A stretch of 64,000 nt of DNA, from assembly GCA_030490835.1 (NCBI GenBank), contig CM059977.1, forward strand, positions 15,657,399 to 15,721,398. Reading direction: 5' to 3'. Below the pieces are notes generated by a model that was not told where the DNA came from, made no database searches, and saw only the letters and a list, made by a program, of their open reading frames with translations. Each line of letters begins with the position of its first letter. The first letter of the stretch is position 1. The DNA comes from Annona cherimola (taxonomy: Eukaryota > Streptophyta > Magnoliopsida > Magnoliales > Annonaceae). Shown here one piece after another: positions 1 to 12,282 of the stretch. Made by a program: the position numbers and the translations under genes.

Positions 1-11
1 ATGTACACTTT

Positions 12-302
12 GTGTGTGTTTGGTTGGAGGTAAAACTTTTGATGAAAAATTTTTGGAGTAGAAGTTGTTAAATCAATAAAAAATGATGTGATATAATAGG
101 AGTAATGATGAGGAGTAAAGAGAATAAAGTTAAAATAGATAGGTTAGTTGTATGGGTAGTTGTGTAGAAATGATTGAAAAATAGGGTAGTTTGTATAGAA
201 AAAAATGAAAAAATAATTAAAAAATAGAGTAGTTATGTAGATTGAAAAGTTTTAGATTGAAAAGTTTTAGTTGACATTTTTTTATCCTAAACAAACACAC
301 CC
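12..302 (+). mobile_element. Tourist-like MITE, copy 1
   Basis: About 290 bp bounded by GTGTGTTTGG on the left and CAAACACACCC on the right. The interior (AAAACTTTTGATGAA, GATAGGTTAGTTGTAT, AGTGAAAAGTTTTAG-type motifs) recurs at seven other places in the window. No coding capacity. Cleaner copies carry TTA duplications, which points to the PIF/Harbinger (Tourist) class. The left end of this copy is mutated and its TSD is unclear. Confidence 0.75.
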
Positions 303-386
303 TTTAGCTTTTAATTGTATGAGTGACAAATTTGAAGTGATATACATTATTTAAGTGCATAACTATTTTTATTTATGTATTGGTTT

Positions 387-620
387 TTTTATTATATTAC
401 AACTTTATTTTTTAACTCATATTACATTGAGGCTCATAAATTCTTACAATATTTTTTTAGGAGACTATAGCTCCACTACACGCATTGGAGATAACTGCTC
501 CTAATATACAAATTGGAGACTTAAACGCTCCACCAACACGATGGGAATTCAATCCCAAACTTGACCCTGCACAATGGCTTTATCCTTAGCGTCGTGGCCA
601 ACTGAGCAAACTCAGTTGGC
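387..620 (-). mobile_element. tRNA-derived SINE with 17-bp TSD
   Basis: On the minus strand the element opens with a tRNA-like head: a GCTCAGTTGG segment resembling a pol III A box, then GGGATTGAATTCCC resembling a B box, followed by a non-tRNA body and a short A tail (T run at 387-390 on the plus strand). It is flanked by the identical 17-mer TATTTATGTATTGGTTT at 370-386 and 621-637, the signature of LINE-dependent retroposition. The head resembles the Au class of plant SINEs, but family assignment is inference. Confidence 0.75.
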
Positions 621-637
621 TATTTATGTATTGGTTT

Positions 638-1340
638 ATGTTTATGTTGAACTTGCTAGTTGAATTGATGTAATTTCTAATGGGACGTATGTTTAACTTA
701 TTTGATGTAATTTGATAGTTATGATGGATGTCTGCATATTTGGAGGCTATGAGCTCTTTTTCTTCAATTGTTGGTTGTTACTATTTTATATTATTTGCAT
801 TGTGTGAAGCCGTAGTAAGTCTGATAATCAGAACACTAATACTAAGCTGTCTTAAAATTAGACTATCAACATTAAGTCATTCAAACTTCTAAAAAAAATT
901 AAGCTATTCAACAATCAAACATGTTGCATGGGAGTGTTGGCAGTACTTACGCTATGATTTCGATAGTAGATAATTTAACAACAAATACAGTTACATAAGA
1001 AACAATCAAATAATTGACAGTCGGACGCCTCAGACTAGGTAGAATGGCTAAGAGAGGTCTTTTAATGGGTTGTCTATTTTGTCATTCTACCTTTAGATTT
1101 CTATCATTACACAAATGCAAATTAATTAATTATAACACATATTTGATAATTGCGTGCACTTATAAGTTAACACATGCATAACTCATATAAATAGAAATCA
1201 CATTCATAAAAAATATCAATCATTAAAATTGAAATGCCATCCAATTGAAAATACGTGCCTTGCAATAATGATAAGAAATGTGTGCTTAAAATATACATTT
1301 GAATAGCGTAAGATATTTTGCTACATTTTTAGTCCCCTAT
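638..1340. other. AT-rich intergenic DNA, nothing recognised
   Basis: No ORF, exon or repeat boundary that can be supported was seen here. The sequence is AT-rich and low in complexity. Confidence 0.5.
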
Positions 1341-1343
1341 TTA

Positions 1344-1623
1344 GGGTGTGTTTGGCAATGTGCAAAAAATATCAAGTTAAAACTTTTCAATCTAAAACTT
1401 TTCACTCTCTACAACTACCATATTTTTAATTATTTTTTCACATTTTCTTATACCACTATCCTATTTTTCAATCATTTCTACACAACTACCCACACAACTA
1501 ACCTATCTATTTTAACTTTATATTTTTTATTCATCATCATTACTCCTATTATATCACATCATTTGACAACTTTTACTCTCCAAAACTATCCATCAAAAAT
1601 TTTATTCATTCCCAAACACACCC
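1344..1623 (-). mobile_element. Tourist-like MITE, copy 2, TTA TSD
   Basis: Bounded by GGGTGTGTTTGG and CCAAACACACCC, with TTA at 1341-1343 and 1624-1626. The interior is the reverse complement of the copies at 12 and 41261. The TTA duplication and 12-bp terminal inverted repeat are the hallmark of Tourist/PIF-Harbinger MITEs. An apparent 147-residue reading frame over it is only translated MITE sequence. Confidence 0.9.
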
Positions 1624-1626
1624 TTA

Positions 1627-3469
1627 GTCTTAATTTAATCCCAAAAAGTATTCGAAGTTATCCAACAAAAATAAATAACAACTTAAAAAATAAAGAAAAT
1701 AAACTTCGGTCTTCATCATCGTTCGAGTACAAATCCAAATAGTCTTCAATTTTACTAGTGTGTCTGTATCCTTCAACTTTTCTATTAGAGTGGCATATTG
1801 TTTGTATCATCCAAATAAATAATCTCCCCCTTTTTTTTTATCAGATCTTCAATGAATGCTACGAGAATTCACCATTAATGCTAATCTGCAAAATATAAAG
1901 TCATCAATGTCCTCATGATACATGGTTAAAGCATAACATCTATGCATAATAATGAGTAATAGAGATACAAATAGAAGAAGTGATCTTTTCAATTGCATAG
2001 TCAAATATATGTCCAATTGTAGATAGGTACTCCAAAAGATAGAAAATTACCGGACAACCAACACTCAATTGGTCCACCATAAGATGTCTGACATTCTATA
2101 TTTCAAACTGTGTAGAAAGTGGTATGGAGGTTATTATGGAGGAAACACAAAAGATGCGATGGGGTCAATCATTCCTTGGAAAGGTCATGGGTTCTCAAAT
2201 GAAATTTAACTTACATGTTTCTTATGGATGAGAATTAAATTAATAAAATTGGATTTCACTATAAAGCATCATTAGTATTTCATCTTAAATAATAATAGGA
2301 GAGGATTTTCACATGGTTAAGCAGAATGTGTGCCGTGATTTTGACCAGAACTTACAAACACTCAAAGATAAACATATGAATTTATTGGTTGTGTTTCATA
2401 TGATAATTTTGAAATCTTTTAAAGAGGTTTTTCAATCACTTATACTCAATGATTTTCCTGTTACCGTTTGACCAAAACAAGCTTTCATATGGACATTCAA
2501 GTTCCTATTTGTTGCTGATTCTTTTTGCCTTCTTTTGTCAAATTAGTATATTCATACACTCTAATAATGACTTCTATGCCAATTTGTCCATGTGCGTTGT
2601 TTTATTACATTTCATATGACCTTTTGTGCATTGATGCTGCCCAATGTGCTTGTTTCAGTTATGGATATTGAAAGCCTGTTTTATTAGATAATTTAAAAGC
2701 ATTTTGAGGTAAAGTCTTCTTCATTTTGAAGAATGGCCCCTAGCTAATTAATTTTCATTCTTCTCAACTTTAAAACCTAGCAAATTATTCAATTTTATTA
2801 TATTTAGAACTAATATTCAATACAACAAAGCACCTACATCAAGATACTAAACACCAAATTGGTAAATGAGGAAGATCCAATATATTTAAAATGAAAAAAA
2901 TCCTAAAAATGTATACCTATGGAGATGAGAGCACTTGATGCAAGCAAAAATTTGGCTCAAAATTCAACTCCAAAGAGAAAATCCATATTGCTTTTCTAGA
3001 AGAAAATGAGGAGGTGGGGTGGGGAGGATGTGTCGTTATTGACCCAAGGAAGATAAGAAAAGAGGGCGACTCAAAGGGGAAGTGGGACAGTTCGTCTAGA
3101 GGAAGAGAGAAAATGGGGAAATGGAGAGAGGCCAGAGCAAGAAAGAGAGAGGGTCGGATGAACAACTAGGACTGGAGAGGGCAGAAAGCCTATTTGCCTA
3201 AGGGGCTAGAGGAAGAAAGAGAGAAAGCAAGCTGTTTGAGGGAGGTGGATCTTGTTTGTACTAGTAGCAGCAGGAAGCAGGAGAGAGGGCAACTTGGAAG
3301 AAAGATAGAAAGAGGGCAATGCGGGAGGGAGAAGGAGTGAGGATGGGAAGTTCAAGAGTGAAAATAGGCAATTTGGTTTTGAAAATATTAAATAGGTTAG
3401 GTCCTCATAACTGATCGTATGCTCTGCACAGTTGTATGAGTATGATCCATGGTCAGAAATCCACCTACA
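1627..3469. other. Intergenic DNA without recognisable gene
   Basis: AT-rich sequence with a strongly purine-rich stretch at about 2960-3360 (GGAAGAGAGAAA-like). Minus-strand reading frames over that stretch are Ser/Leu/Pro-rich translations of skewed DNA and look non-coding. No element ends were identified. Confidence 0.5.
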
Positions 3470-3477
3470 TGGATGGA

Positions 3478-4285
3478 TAGACATGCAACTCGGGTCGAGT
3501 TCTATTGGATTTGGGTGAACCAAACCCTAATATTAGAATCTGAGTTCGGGTCGGGTTTGGACCGGGTCAGTTTTGGTTTCGAATTGAAATTCGAGTTATT
3601 CTCATACCAATAAAAGTTGAAATTACTGATAGAGATAATAATTTTTTAAAACATTATTCCATTAGCACATTAATAATTACATGTGAATATGTTTATATGA
3701 CCTATAATATATTTAATTTTGATGAAAATTAGTCTTTTAATTAAAAGATAATTCTAAATATAATAAACATGATGAATTTACACATAACAATCAAGGTAAT
3801 GCTATTTAAAAAATCAAGGTAAGGAAAATAAATGAAATTACATGAAATTGTTATTTAAAGTTTAATAAAAGTGAGACTCATATTTAACGTAGTTAATTAC
3901 TCTATATGTAATCAATTTAAGGAGTTGATATATTTATAATTATTTACAAATAAAACTAATGTAAATGTAATATATTTCAACTTTTACAGACAAATGCATA
4001 TAATATTTAGGTTTTAGAATAAATATCTTACAGTTTAATTAAGTTATGATTATATGAAATAACTTTTATTGCAATTATAATTGAAATACTTAATATATAA
4101 ATATTTTAATAAATTATGGATAACATCAGGTTCGGACCGGGCTGATGTAAATCCGATATTAGTTTTGGGTTTTCTCGGATCGGGTTGAAACCAGGTCTAA
4201 TTTTAAAAATTAAACCAAAAGTTGGTTTTGAAACCAGGTTAAGCCGAGCGAATTCAAACTAACCAAATACCAAGTTGCATCCTTG
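3478..4285. mobile_element. hAT-type non-autonomous element, TSD TGGATGGA
   Basis: An 808-bp insertion flanked by the 8-bp direct repeat TGGATGGA at 3470-3477 and 4286-4293. Ends form an imperfect terminal inverted repeat (left ATGCAACTCGGGT, right end reverse complement ATGCAACTTGGT). Subterminal regions are rich in CGGGTCGGG-type motifs, typical of plant hAT MITEs; the centre is AT-rich and shares phrases with the repeats at 11.4, 13.5 and 61.8 kb. No transposase is encoded. Confidence 0.8.
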
Positions 4286-4293
4286 TGGATGGA

Positions 4294-5891
4294 TGACTTG
4301 ACAGAGATTTTCTAACTTTCATTTCATGCCCATTTAAAATTTGGAAATGATAATAGTATGCTAATTTGGAAATGATAAATAGTATGGCATAGTAGAAATG
4401 ATGAATTCTATATTATTGTATACATAAATTCAAAAAATTTAAAATGTGGGTTTGCATATACGTTGCTATGCATTCGTGTTGCATCGAATTACTCCTCATG
4501 TAGCTAGTTTGTATGGCTAAGTCCCTTGAGTGTCCTCTACCAAGAAAGTGAGGATCCCTTGAGTGTCCTCGAATTACTCGCATCATCAAGCTTGCTTGTA
4601 CTTTTTCTGCAAACTTGGGAGGAACTATCTATGCTGCTTGTTCTCTTTCATAAGTGGAGCATGAAAAAGGGATTCAGCCCGTGTAGAGACTAGAGATTGC
4701 CCACCACCTCCAAAAAGGCTTTGTCATGAATTTTCATGGGCTTCTTTCATGTATAATAATATATCAACAGAAAATGAGCTTGACAAAACCCAGACCGGAC
4801 TTCAAGCAAAGATCCACCACTTTCTTGATATTTCAATCATTTTCCACAAATTGTCAGGCTTGTTGGCTGGTGATAAGAAACTTTCAAGTACATCTGTCTC
4901 AGCTGACCTATATTTCCAAGTTACATCTGTAAGAAGTTACTCAAGAGAAGCATAAGCAATTTTTCCATATATATTTTAGAATTGCAGTAACACAAATGTT
5001 GAAGTTGAAACTTCTCGTTTGCTGTAAAAGAGAAGTGCCTTTGCAGAACATTATGATTTTTTAAAAATTAGTCTTTTACAAGGTAAAATTCCCATTTCGA
5101 TTGGACAAACATAGAGTAAAATGATGTTATTACTAGCATGAATGTGAGGATATATCATTTTGATATGATTAAGTTAATTGCTACAAAAATAAAAATAGCT
5201 TGAATCTAGCTAGCTTTCAAATGGACTACATTTCACTACGCAAGATGATTAGAAGTTTTAGGGGGAAAAACTACATCCGAAGAACTAAACAAAAATGAGC
5301 TTTAGTCTAGCTTCGATATTATCTTGATCATGAAGGGCCAATTTCACTCTAAATGATTGACTATTTTAGATAATGCATACACATAATCTAAACATATTCT
5401 AAACGTCTAAGCAAAGCACAGTTTTTTCCACCCTAGTATAATCTTTATATCTTAGGTCATATTATTCTTCACACCAATTAACAATGCAAAGAGCTCAAGC
5501 AAATTTTCATGTCTCTCTAATAATGGAAAGAAAACACTAAGTTGTTGGCAAGTCACCAGCAGGCTGTCCAAGGCCTTCGAAAGGCTATACAAAACACCCC
5601 ACGTTATACCACCAGAACTCACGAAGATTGGTTCGTGAATGCGGCTAATAAAAACAAAAAAAAACCCATAGTAGAAATATCATTCTCTAGCATGTCTTTT
5701 AGTAGCTAATGAGTGGCGTGTGGACAGCGGAGTCGTGGGTGATCAGCTGGGCCAGTCTCATAAGACAAAAAGCTGGTAAGCAGGCATCAAAGCACATGGG
5801 CTGAAATGAGCATTCCTTCCAAGTTTATCACTGTCCATTTCAATGATTGGGCAGGCATACAAGCTTTCCATTGACTTCGATTAATTAGTTG
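4294..5891. other. Intergenic DNA without recognisable gene
   Basis: Contains a short duplicated phrase (CCCTTGAGTGTCCTC twice near 4522-4570) and modest reading frames near 4726-4955 that match no family I recognise. No splice-supported coding structure was found. Confidence 0.45.
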
Positions 5892-5896
5892 ATACC

Positions 5897-7645
5897 TGTA
5901 ACATACCGGTCCAGGAAATGATCCCGGACCGTGTATTTAATGCAATTCCCAAAATCAATCACACATTTATAGCAAAATTAATTTCATAAAAAATTTAATA
6001 TTCTACTTCCACTATTAATTTTTTCATTATTACATCAAAGTACAAAGAAAAAAAATTTTACAAGTCTCATTCTCAATACATGCCTTTGAAATAAATAAAT
6101 AAAATTAAATATCCTTGAAAATCTTCACGTAAATCCAAAACGCTAATGTCCCACTTGATTTGGTACACCTGTAAAAATAATGAGTTAGTCTCAACATGAC
6201 TAGCAAGTAGAAAATTATTTAAAAATGGATAATGCCCAAATAAAATTTAATTAAATGATAAAATAATCATTTAATTTAATATCTTAAAAATTAGGCCTCA
6301 AATCTAAAATCAAATCCTTTCATTGAGTCCAGAAGCATCAAAAATATATAAATAGACTATTTGATCATTTAAATCGGAGTTCAAAAGAACAAATCATAAC
6401 AAAATTGAATGAACGGCCCATATTAAGCCACATCATCATTATTTTTCCTACATATGGGACCCACCCAGGCCTCTCTCACTTAGCCTGTACTGCTGTAATG
6501 GCTGCACATCAATTTTAATCCATTACATTTAAACGGTAGAAGCATTAAAGTCATCAAATACATCAAATATATTAAATAGTCAAATGCAACGAAGAGAATT
6601 CGTTGCAAATACATGATTTACGTGATAATTTCCTCTCCCTGACGAATCGCTTTTCTCTCTCCTCGAATTCGTCCGCAACCTCAAATTCTTGCCCGACGAA
6701 TTTTAACAATGGACGTCCGTGATTTTAGGCTATGTAATTTAACCTTATGCAGGTTAATATTATATAAGCATCATTACATATACTATAATTAACCCACATA
6801 ATTAATAAATAATTTCAATATATATATACAACATATCAACGCATTTATATAAAAATAAAATACATAGTAAAACTCAAAAATCTCAATACGTATAATTTCA
6901 AGCATAAAATTGAACATATTTATCTGCAAAATTTTATATCCTAAAAAATTAGGATTATAAAATTTTATTATGTCAAATAGAGCCTAAAAATCATATAATG
7001 TAATGCTTTATTCATAACAATTATATAAAAATAATTCCAACACATAAATTACATATAATTTCAAGCATAAAATTGAACATATTTACCTACAAAATTTTAT
7101 ATCCTAAAAAATTAGGATTATAAAATTTTATTATGTCAAATAGAGCCTAAAAATCATATAATGTAATGCTTTATTCATAACAATTATATAAAAATAATTC
7201 CAACACATAAATTACATAATTATTGAACTAAAATCAATTTCCAATTAAAATCCCACTTGCCTTATAAAAGCTCTCTTCTCACGCAAGCCGCTTTCTTTAA
7301 AATTCTCCCAATCTTTCTTACGAATACCCCCATCTATTAAGTCCATATCCCAATTTATAGTATCCCAATTTATAGAAGTCTTGTAGCTTCTAAAGGATAG
7401 GAAGATAGGAATAAGATAAAATTTATTTTAAAATTAGATTTTATCTTAACAAATCTTATCTAGGATAATTCTTATTTCATCTTATTTTATCCTGTGGAGA
7501 GATAGAGATAAAATTTGTTTCAAAATTAAATTATATCTTAACCATCCTATTTAGGAGAGTTCTTATCTCATTCTATCTTATCCGGTAGAGCCCACGTGCC
7601 TGGGGAGGCAAAACTGCAAAATTAATTATTTTTCAATATTTTACA
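5897..7645. mobile_element. Solo LTR-like element, TSD ATACC
   Basis: A 1749-bp stretch beginning TGTAACATACCGG and ending TTTTACA, flanked by the 5-bp duplication ATACC (5892-5896 and 7646-7650). TG...CA ends with a 5-bp TSD and no coding interior are what remains after LTR-LTR recombination. The TGTNAC...TTACA ends resemble long Ty3/Gypsy LTRs, as does the element at 39335. Contains a 163-bp internal tandem duplication, listed separately. Confidence 0.75.
6891..7216. repeat. 163-bp tandem duplication inside the LTR
   Basis: Two nearly identical 163-bp units, 6891-7053 and 7054-7216, each containing TTTCAAGCATAAAATTGAAC and a GCTTTATTCATAACAATTA phrase. They lie within the solo LTR and differ at only a few bases, so the duplication is younger than, or homogenised within, the LTR. 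Confidence 0.9.
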
Positions 7646-7650
7646 ATACC

Positions 7651-10600
7651 TCCCAAGATTTATAATTTCTCCTAATCTAATATCACGCCACTTAAAATTT
7701 TTAAAATAACTCATATCTATATATGGTGCTTCCCTATTAAACATTACTGGTGATATGTTAGCATTATTATCATATCATCGTTTATTAGTTTTTTATGATT
7801 TTGATTATGTAGGACGAATCTTGGTATTAAAATCTCCAGAAAGTCCAAACCTTGCTTGCAAGACTTACAATAAAAAAAAATTGCGACACATGCACGCCAA
7901 CATGACAAACTCGCATGTGTGCCCCACCATTGCGATGCCTCACCAAAAAGAAGGGCCATGTGGTGCTCTGGTAGACAACATTGATGCTTGCTGCAGGCAT
8001 TCTGAATTTGTCCGTGCAAAGTGCATAAATCACGCCAATATATATGTTCAGACTGCAGATCGATGCTTTGCCTGAGAATACGACTTAGTTAATGAATTAT
8101 ATTAATCACTGTTTAACTGCTTAGTTAAGTAACTATTTCGTAGATAGAAACAAAGTCGAGCAAATTACTTCGGATTGAGTCACTTGACAATTTCATAATT
8201 AAAATAATAAAACTACAGTAATTATTTTCCATTATATAATATTTATAGGTCAAAATCAGTGAGCTAAACCTTAGTTTTTCTTAATTTGATGTAAATTTAA
8301 TTATCCTTTGTAATTCTACTTTTTCCTCCTTGTATCTTTCTGCAACAATTATCTTTTATTTTTCATCTAAAAGTTATTTATTTTACGAGTTGTCACGTAT
8401 TTTTTTGTGCTGTCTATATTAATATTAACTTTTAAGAGTTAGCAATTAATATCCAAACATATCATCATCATCGCTATATTTGAGAAACCGTTTCTACTTA
8501 AAATGGGATTAGCTATATATATGGATTTTATCGCAATGTTTCTATCAATTGCAGATTATATTATATTAATTTAAGTAGTTTTCATTTTTTATAATTACTT
8601 TAATTACAAGTGATGTGAAAAATAATCCATAATAAGTCCAAGGCCTTTGCTTTGTGTAGAAGCAGAAGCAGCACTGCGGATTGTTAGATTTGGACAATGT
8701 TAATATTATTGTAATCCAAATTCACTTTGTACCCACACCTCAACCAGCCTCTATTCCATTGCGGAGGCAAGACCACCACGCAAAAAATTAGAAAGCTCAG
8801 CTCATAACCATACTAGTCTACCATCTATTTAATAAATATCTGCTTATCTTCCTTGCATATTTGCGAAAAGATTATGCGATTTAGCTCCTTTTCACATATG
8901 AGCATTGTTCAAAATATCGATACATATTAGCCCCTCTGAAAAAAAGGATATGATGCAATACGATTATCATATTGGCATTGGATGAAAATTTTTAACTCAA
9001 AAAATATGAAAAATATGTAAAAAAAATTCAAAAAGTAAGAAATATAAGTATATATAATTAATTATCATTTTATATATATAAGATGATGAATCGGTCCTTT
9101 TTTTATTATAAGTAGTTATGTATAACAACATTACGTAATATAAATTTTTTTGACCAAATACGTAATATAATTTTTATATACAATATTCTCACTGAATATT
9201 AGAATATTATGCTTGAAGTAAATAACAAGCATAAAGACAATGAAAAATAAACAAGTTTTGCTTCCCTTCTTACACAATAGTTTATAAAAATCTTACTAAA
9301 GTATCGAATTCGTATCGGTCCATATTTAAATTCACGCATATGAGGCCGCATGCATGGTAACTTCTTATTTATTTATTTTTTTGGACAAGTTGGTAAGTCT
9401 TTTTTTTTTATCACAAGTAACGTCTTATTATTATTATTATTATTTTGATGGTACAAGTAAAGTCTTATTTACTCTAAACTAATTGAAAAGTTTTGTTGTC
9501 CTCCTTAAAACATAGTTTGCAGAGGGCTAACAATATTACTAAACCACTCTGGGAAATCCCTTGTTTATTGGTAAAATTGATTAATCTACGACTGCACCAA
9601 ATTCTATGATAAAATATGCATTGAACTTTATCATCGTGAAGATTGCGCCCGTCCAAGCAGAAAGTATGTATATATGCAGCATTTGACATCCTAGAAGCGT
9701 TATCCCAAAAAAAAAAAAAAAAAAAAAACCCTAAAAGGGGTTCCTATATCTCTCTCCTATTCACAAAGGATAATCTGTAATACCTCTCTCATATTTGTAA
9801 GACTTTTTCCCCTTTCAAAAGCACTGTCCAGCGATGTTATTGTACTTATTTTCTTTATTCAATAGAATCATTTCATTTGTTCGAGTGGTTTTCAGGGAGG
9901 TCTTGAATTTAATTACTAAGCCCTTTTTTAACGTAGAATTCATTATCCCATTTCATTTTAACCCTGCTTTAGATTTGATTGTTACAGAATGCCCACCCGA
10001 CGTCCATCGACAAGCTTCTGCTTCTTTAATTTTTTCTACTAGTATGGCTTCTATTTGATTTATGTAGCATTTTTAATCCTTATTTCAAACTATTTCCCTT
10101 TATTTTATTACTTATAAAGTTATCTTGAATTACTTTATTTTTAATTATTATCCAACCTCCTGCATAAAAGTAATCTCTTGAAAGATGAAAAGTGGAATAT
10201 TGTATTGTTCAAATTGACAATGCGTCTAAAATGACACTCACAAGTCTGCTATGTATCCCCCGTGAATCAGACTCATTGTTCAACCTGGCTTTAACTTTAA
10301 AAACAGGCTAATTAGTCAAGATCCCCCAATGATTATAGAAATACATTGATGACTCAATCTGTTTACATGTGAAGTTTAATTAGGAGGTACAGTACTGGCA
10401 CAGACGATTGCACCATGCATGCAAGATGCAGCCTAGCTTAGCTACAAGAATTGGCTAGAGCCTGTTGATCACCTTTTTAAGGATAGGGCAGCATATAATA
10501 ATATTAGACGTCTCCGAAGTCTGAATGATGATACATTCATATAGGCCATAGCCTTTTCCAGCCTTGAATAGATGATGAGCAGCCTCCTTCAATTGTCCCT

Positions 10601-11407
10601 CCTTTGTTCCTGTCCTGGTTTTTCTTTTGCATTTATTTATTTATTTTACTTCACATGCACAGCAAACAAAAAGCATAAAGCAGACAAATGTATGTCAGTA
10701 CATATGTCACCCGTCCCATGTCTTGGCTCATAAGCTGGAAACGCGAAGGTGAAGACGATCGAGTTGGGATGAGTAGCCGTGGTATGGGGCCTTGCATTAT
10801 GTTACCTTGATTTGACTGCACAAATTCCCTTCCCCCCAATTTTTTGTCGTGGAATCCACATCTCTCGATTGGAATTATTAAAACATCTCTACTTTCTTTT
10901 TCTCGATTGTTACTTGCTACTTTATTCTTCACCTCAAAATGGGCAGATATTGATGGATTAATATATATTGTGCTCCTATCAAAAAATATATATTGTGCTT
11001 GATTTTTCCAACATCCACAGAAGCAGATTCTAATTCATGACGTTCCGACCTAATTTTTTAATAATTTATGTTATTATCATGTATAGAAAGAAGCAAGCTA
11101 TTGCTGGATCTTGGAAAGAAGATCAACTACCATACTTTCGTGGTGGCTCTCGAGTCAGAAGTCGGAGAGTTAGTTTCACCTGTGTGACGTCACCATCAAA
11201 TTACATTAATAAAATTTTCTTGACGCGGAAAAGTTGTGCAAGAAAAAAAAGAAGAAAAAGAAATGAATATGAGAAGAATCGATAGCTTGAACCTCATTCA
11301 ATTCGCCCACCCCCACCCAATAACGATAATAATGATATATTATTATCATGCATATAAACTATGAGTACAGAAAAGTTGTTTTTGCAACTATTGTTAATCA
11401 TGAAAAT
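7651..11407. other. Long intergenic stretch, no gene supported
   Basis: Mostly AT-rich. A slightly GC-richer segment at 7840-8075 has overlapping short frames on both strands, one with many Cys codons on the plus strand, but no family match, intron signals or codon bias. A 22-A run lies at 9707-9728. A second less AT-rich stretch at 10380-10820 also shows no exon structure. Confidence 0.45.
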
Positions 11408-11892
11408 GCTTCTATGAAATATTTCTTCTATATAATTATTTTTATTTTGAATATTTTAATGGTTGATAAAAATTTTTGTCCATTTACTATCTTTAGTATC
11501 ATTTATAGCATTTTGAAAATTTTTTTACTTGTTTAGTATTGCAGTACATGGGTCTCATCTACAAATGTATAAAATTAACATAATAAAATAATTTAATGTT
11601 AAATATTAATTTTGAAGTTGTATTTTAATATTTAAATTGTTTAAAATATTATTTTTACGTAGATAAATGATTCTATAAAGTATTGTTATATTCTAATAAT
11701 ATGAAAATGAATTTAAGCATTTTTCTAAATTTACACATAAATATGCCTATTTTTTAATAGATGTGATCCATAAAAATATTTAATTCGGATGAAAATTAAT
11801 CTCATAGATAAACAAATAATGTTAAATAAAATGAATGAATTGAATTTTCATTAAGTATTAAAATTTTAAAATTTAAAAGAGTTAAATGTAAC
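11408..11892. repeat. Dispersed AT-rich repeat, copy A
   Basis: Co-linear with 13509-14023: both start GCTTCTATGAAATATT, both carry AACATAATAAAATA and ATAAATGATTCTATAAA, and both end with an AAAATTTTAAA.TTTAA-like phrase. Non-coding. Shorter related phrases occur inside the hAT element at 3478 and at 61.8 kb. Ends and class are not defined. Confidence 0.7.
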
Positions 11893-11920
11893 CAATTCTG
11901 TGAAGAGGAATGATCCTGTA

Positions 11921-12282
11921 AGCCCGAGCTAAGTAAATATCTCATTTAGCCCATCTCAAAAAATCCATTTATAACGATTTTTTATTTTTTCTTCATACAC
12001 TTGTTTATTTAAAAGTATTTAATATAGAAATCAAATTTTACCATTTTTGGATATGTGTATATATTTTTTTGATATTTTTAAACATCTATATGTATACGTA
12101 TATTTAAAACACTTCTATCTTTAAAAATCTAAAAATATATATATACATATTCAAAAATAGCACAACTTGGTTTATATGTTAAATACACTTAAATAAACAA
12201 GTGTACGAAGAAAAAACAAAAAAAATAGTTATAAATGAATTTTTCGAGACGGACTAAATGGAGCATTTGCTTAGCCCAAACT
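11921..12282. mobile_element. Palindromic fold-back MITE, copy 1
   Basis: A 362-bp near-complete palindrome. The left arm from AGCCCGAGCTAAGTAAAT and the right arm read in reverse complement (AGTTTGGGCTAAGCAAAT) pair along most of their length, including CATTTATAAC and a TTTTACCATTTTTGG-like core shared with the other copies at 16439, 18218, 43601 and 56701. No coding capacity; TSD not clear. Confidence 0.75.

Noticed and set aside
1299..1742. 147-codon reading frame on the plus strand
   Set aside because: It is the translation of the Tourist-like MITE at 1344-1623; Phe/Leu/Tyr/Asn-rich with no domain.
2917..3523. Minus-strand frames of 82 and 105 codons
   Set aside because: They arise from purine-skewed DNA and translate as Ser/Leu/Pro-rich sequence with no family match or intron context.
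6891..7216. CRISPR-like or satellite array
   Set aside because: Only two adjoining units with no spacers; a local duplication inside an LTR of a plant genome.
7744..8075. Cys-rich frame on plus and an overlapping minus frame
   Set aside because: Both strands are open over the same region, there is no signal peptide, domain or neighbouring exon, and codon use is not distinctive.
9707..9728. Poly(A) tail of a retrogene or LINE
   Set aside because: No upstream coding remnant and no flanking direct repeat could be found around this A run.
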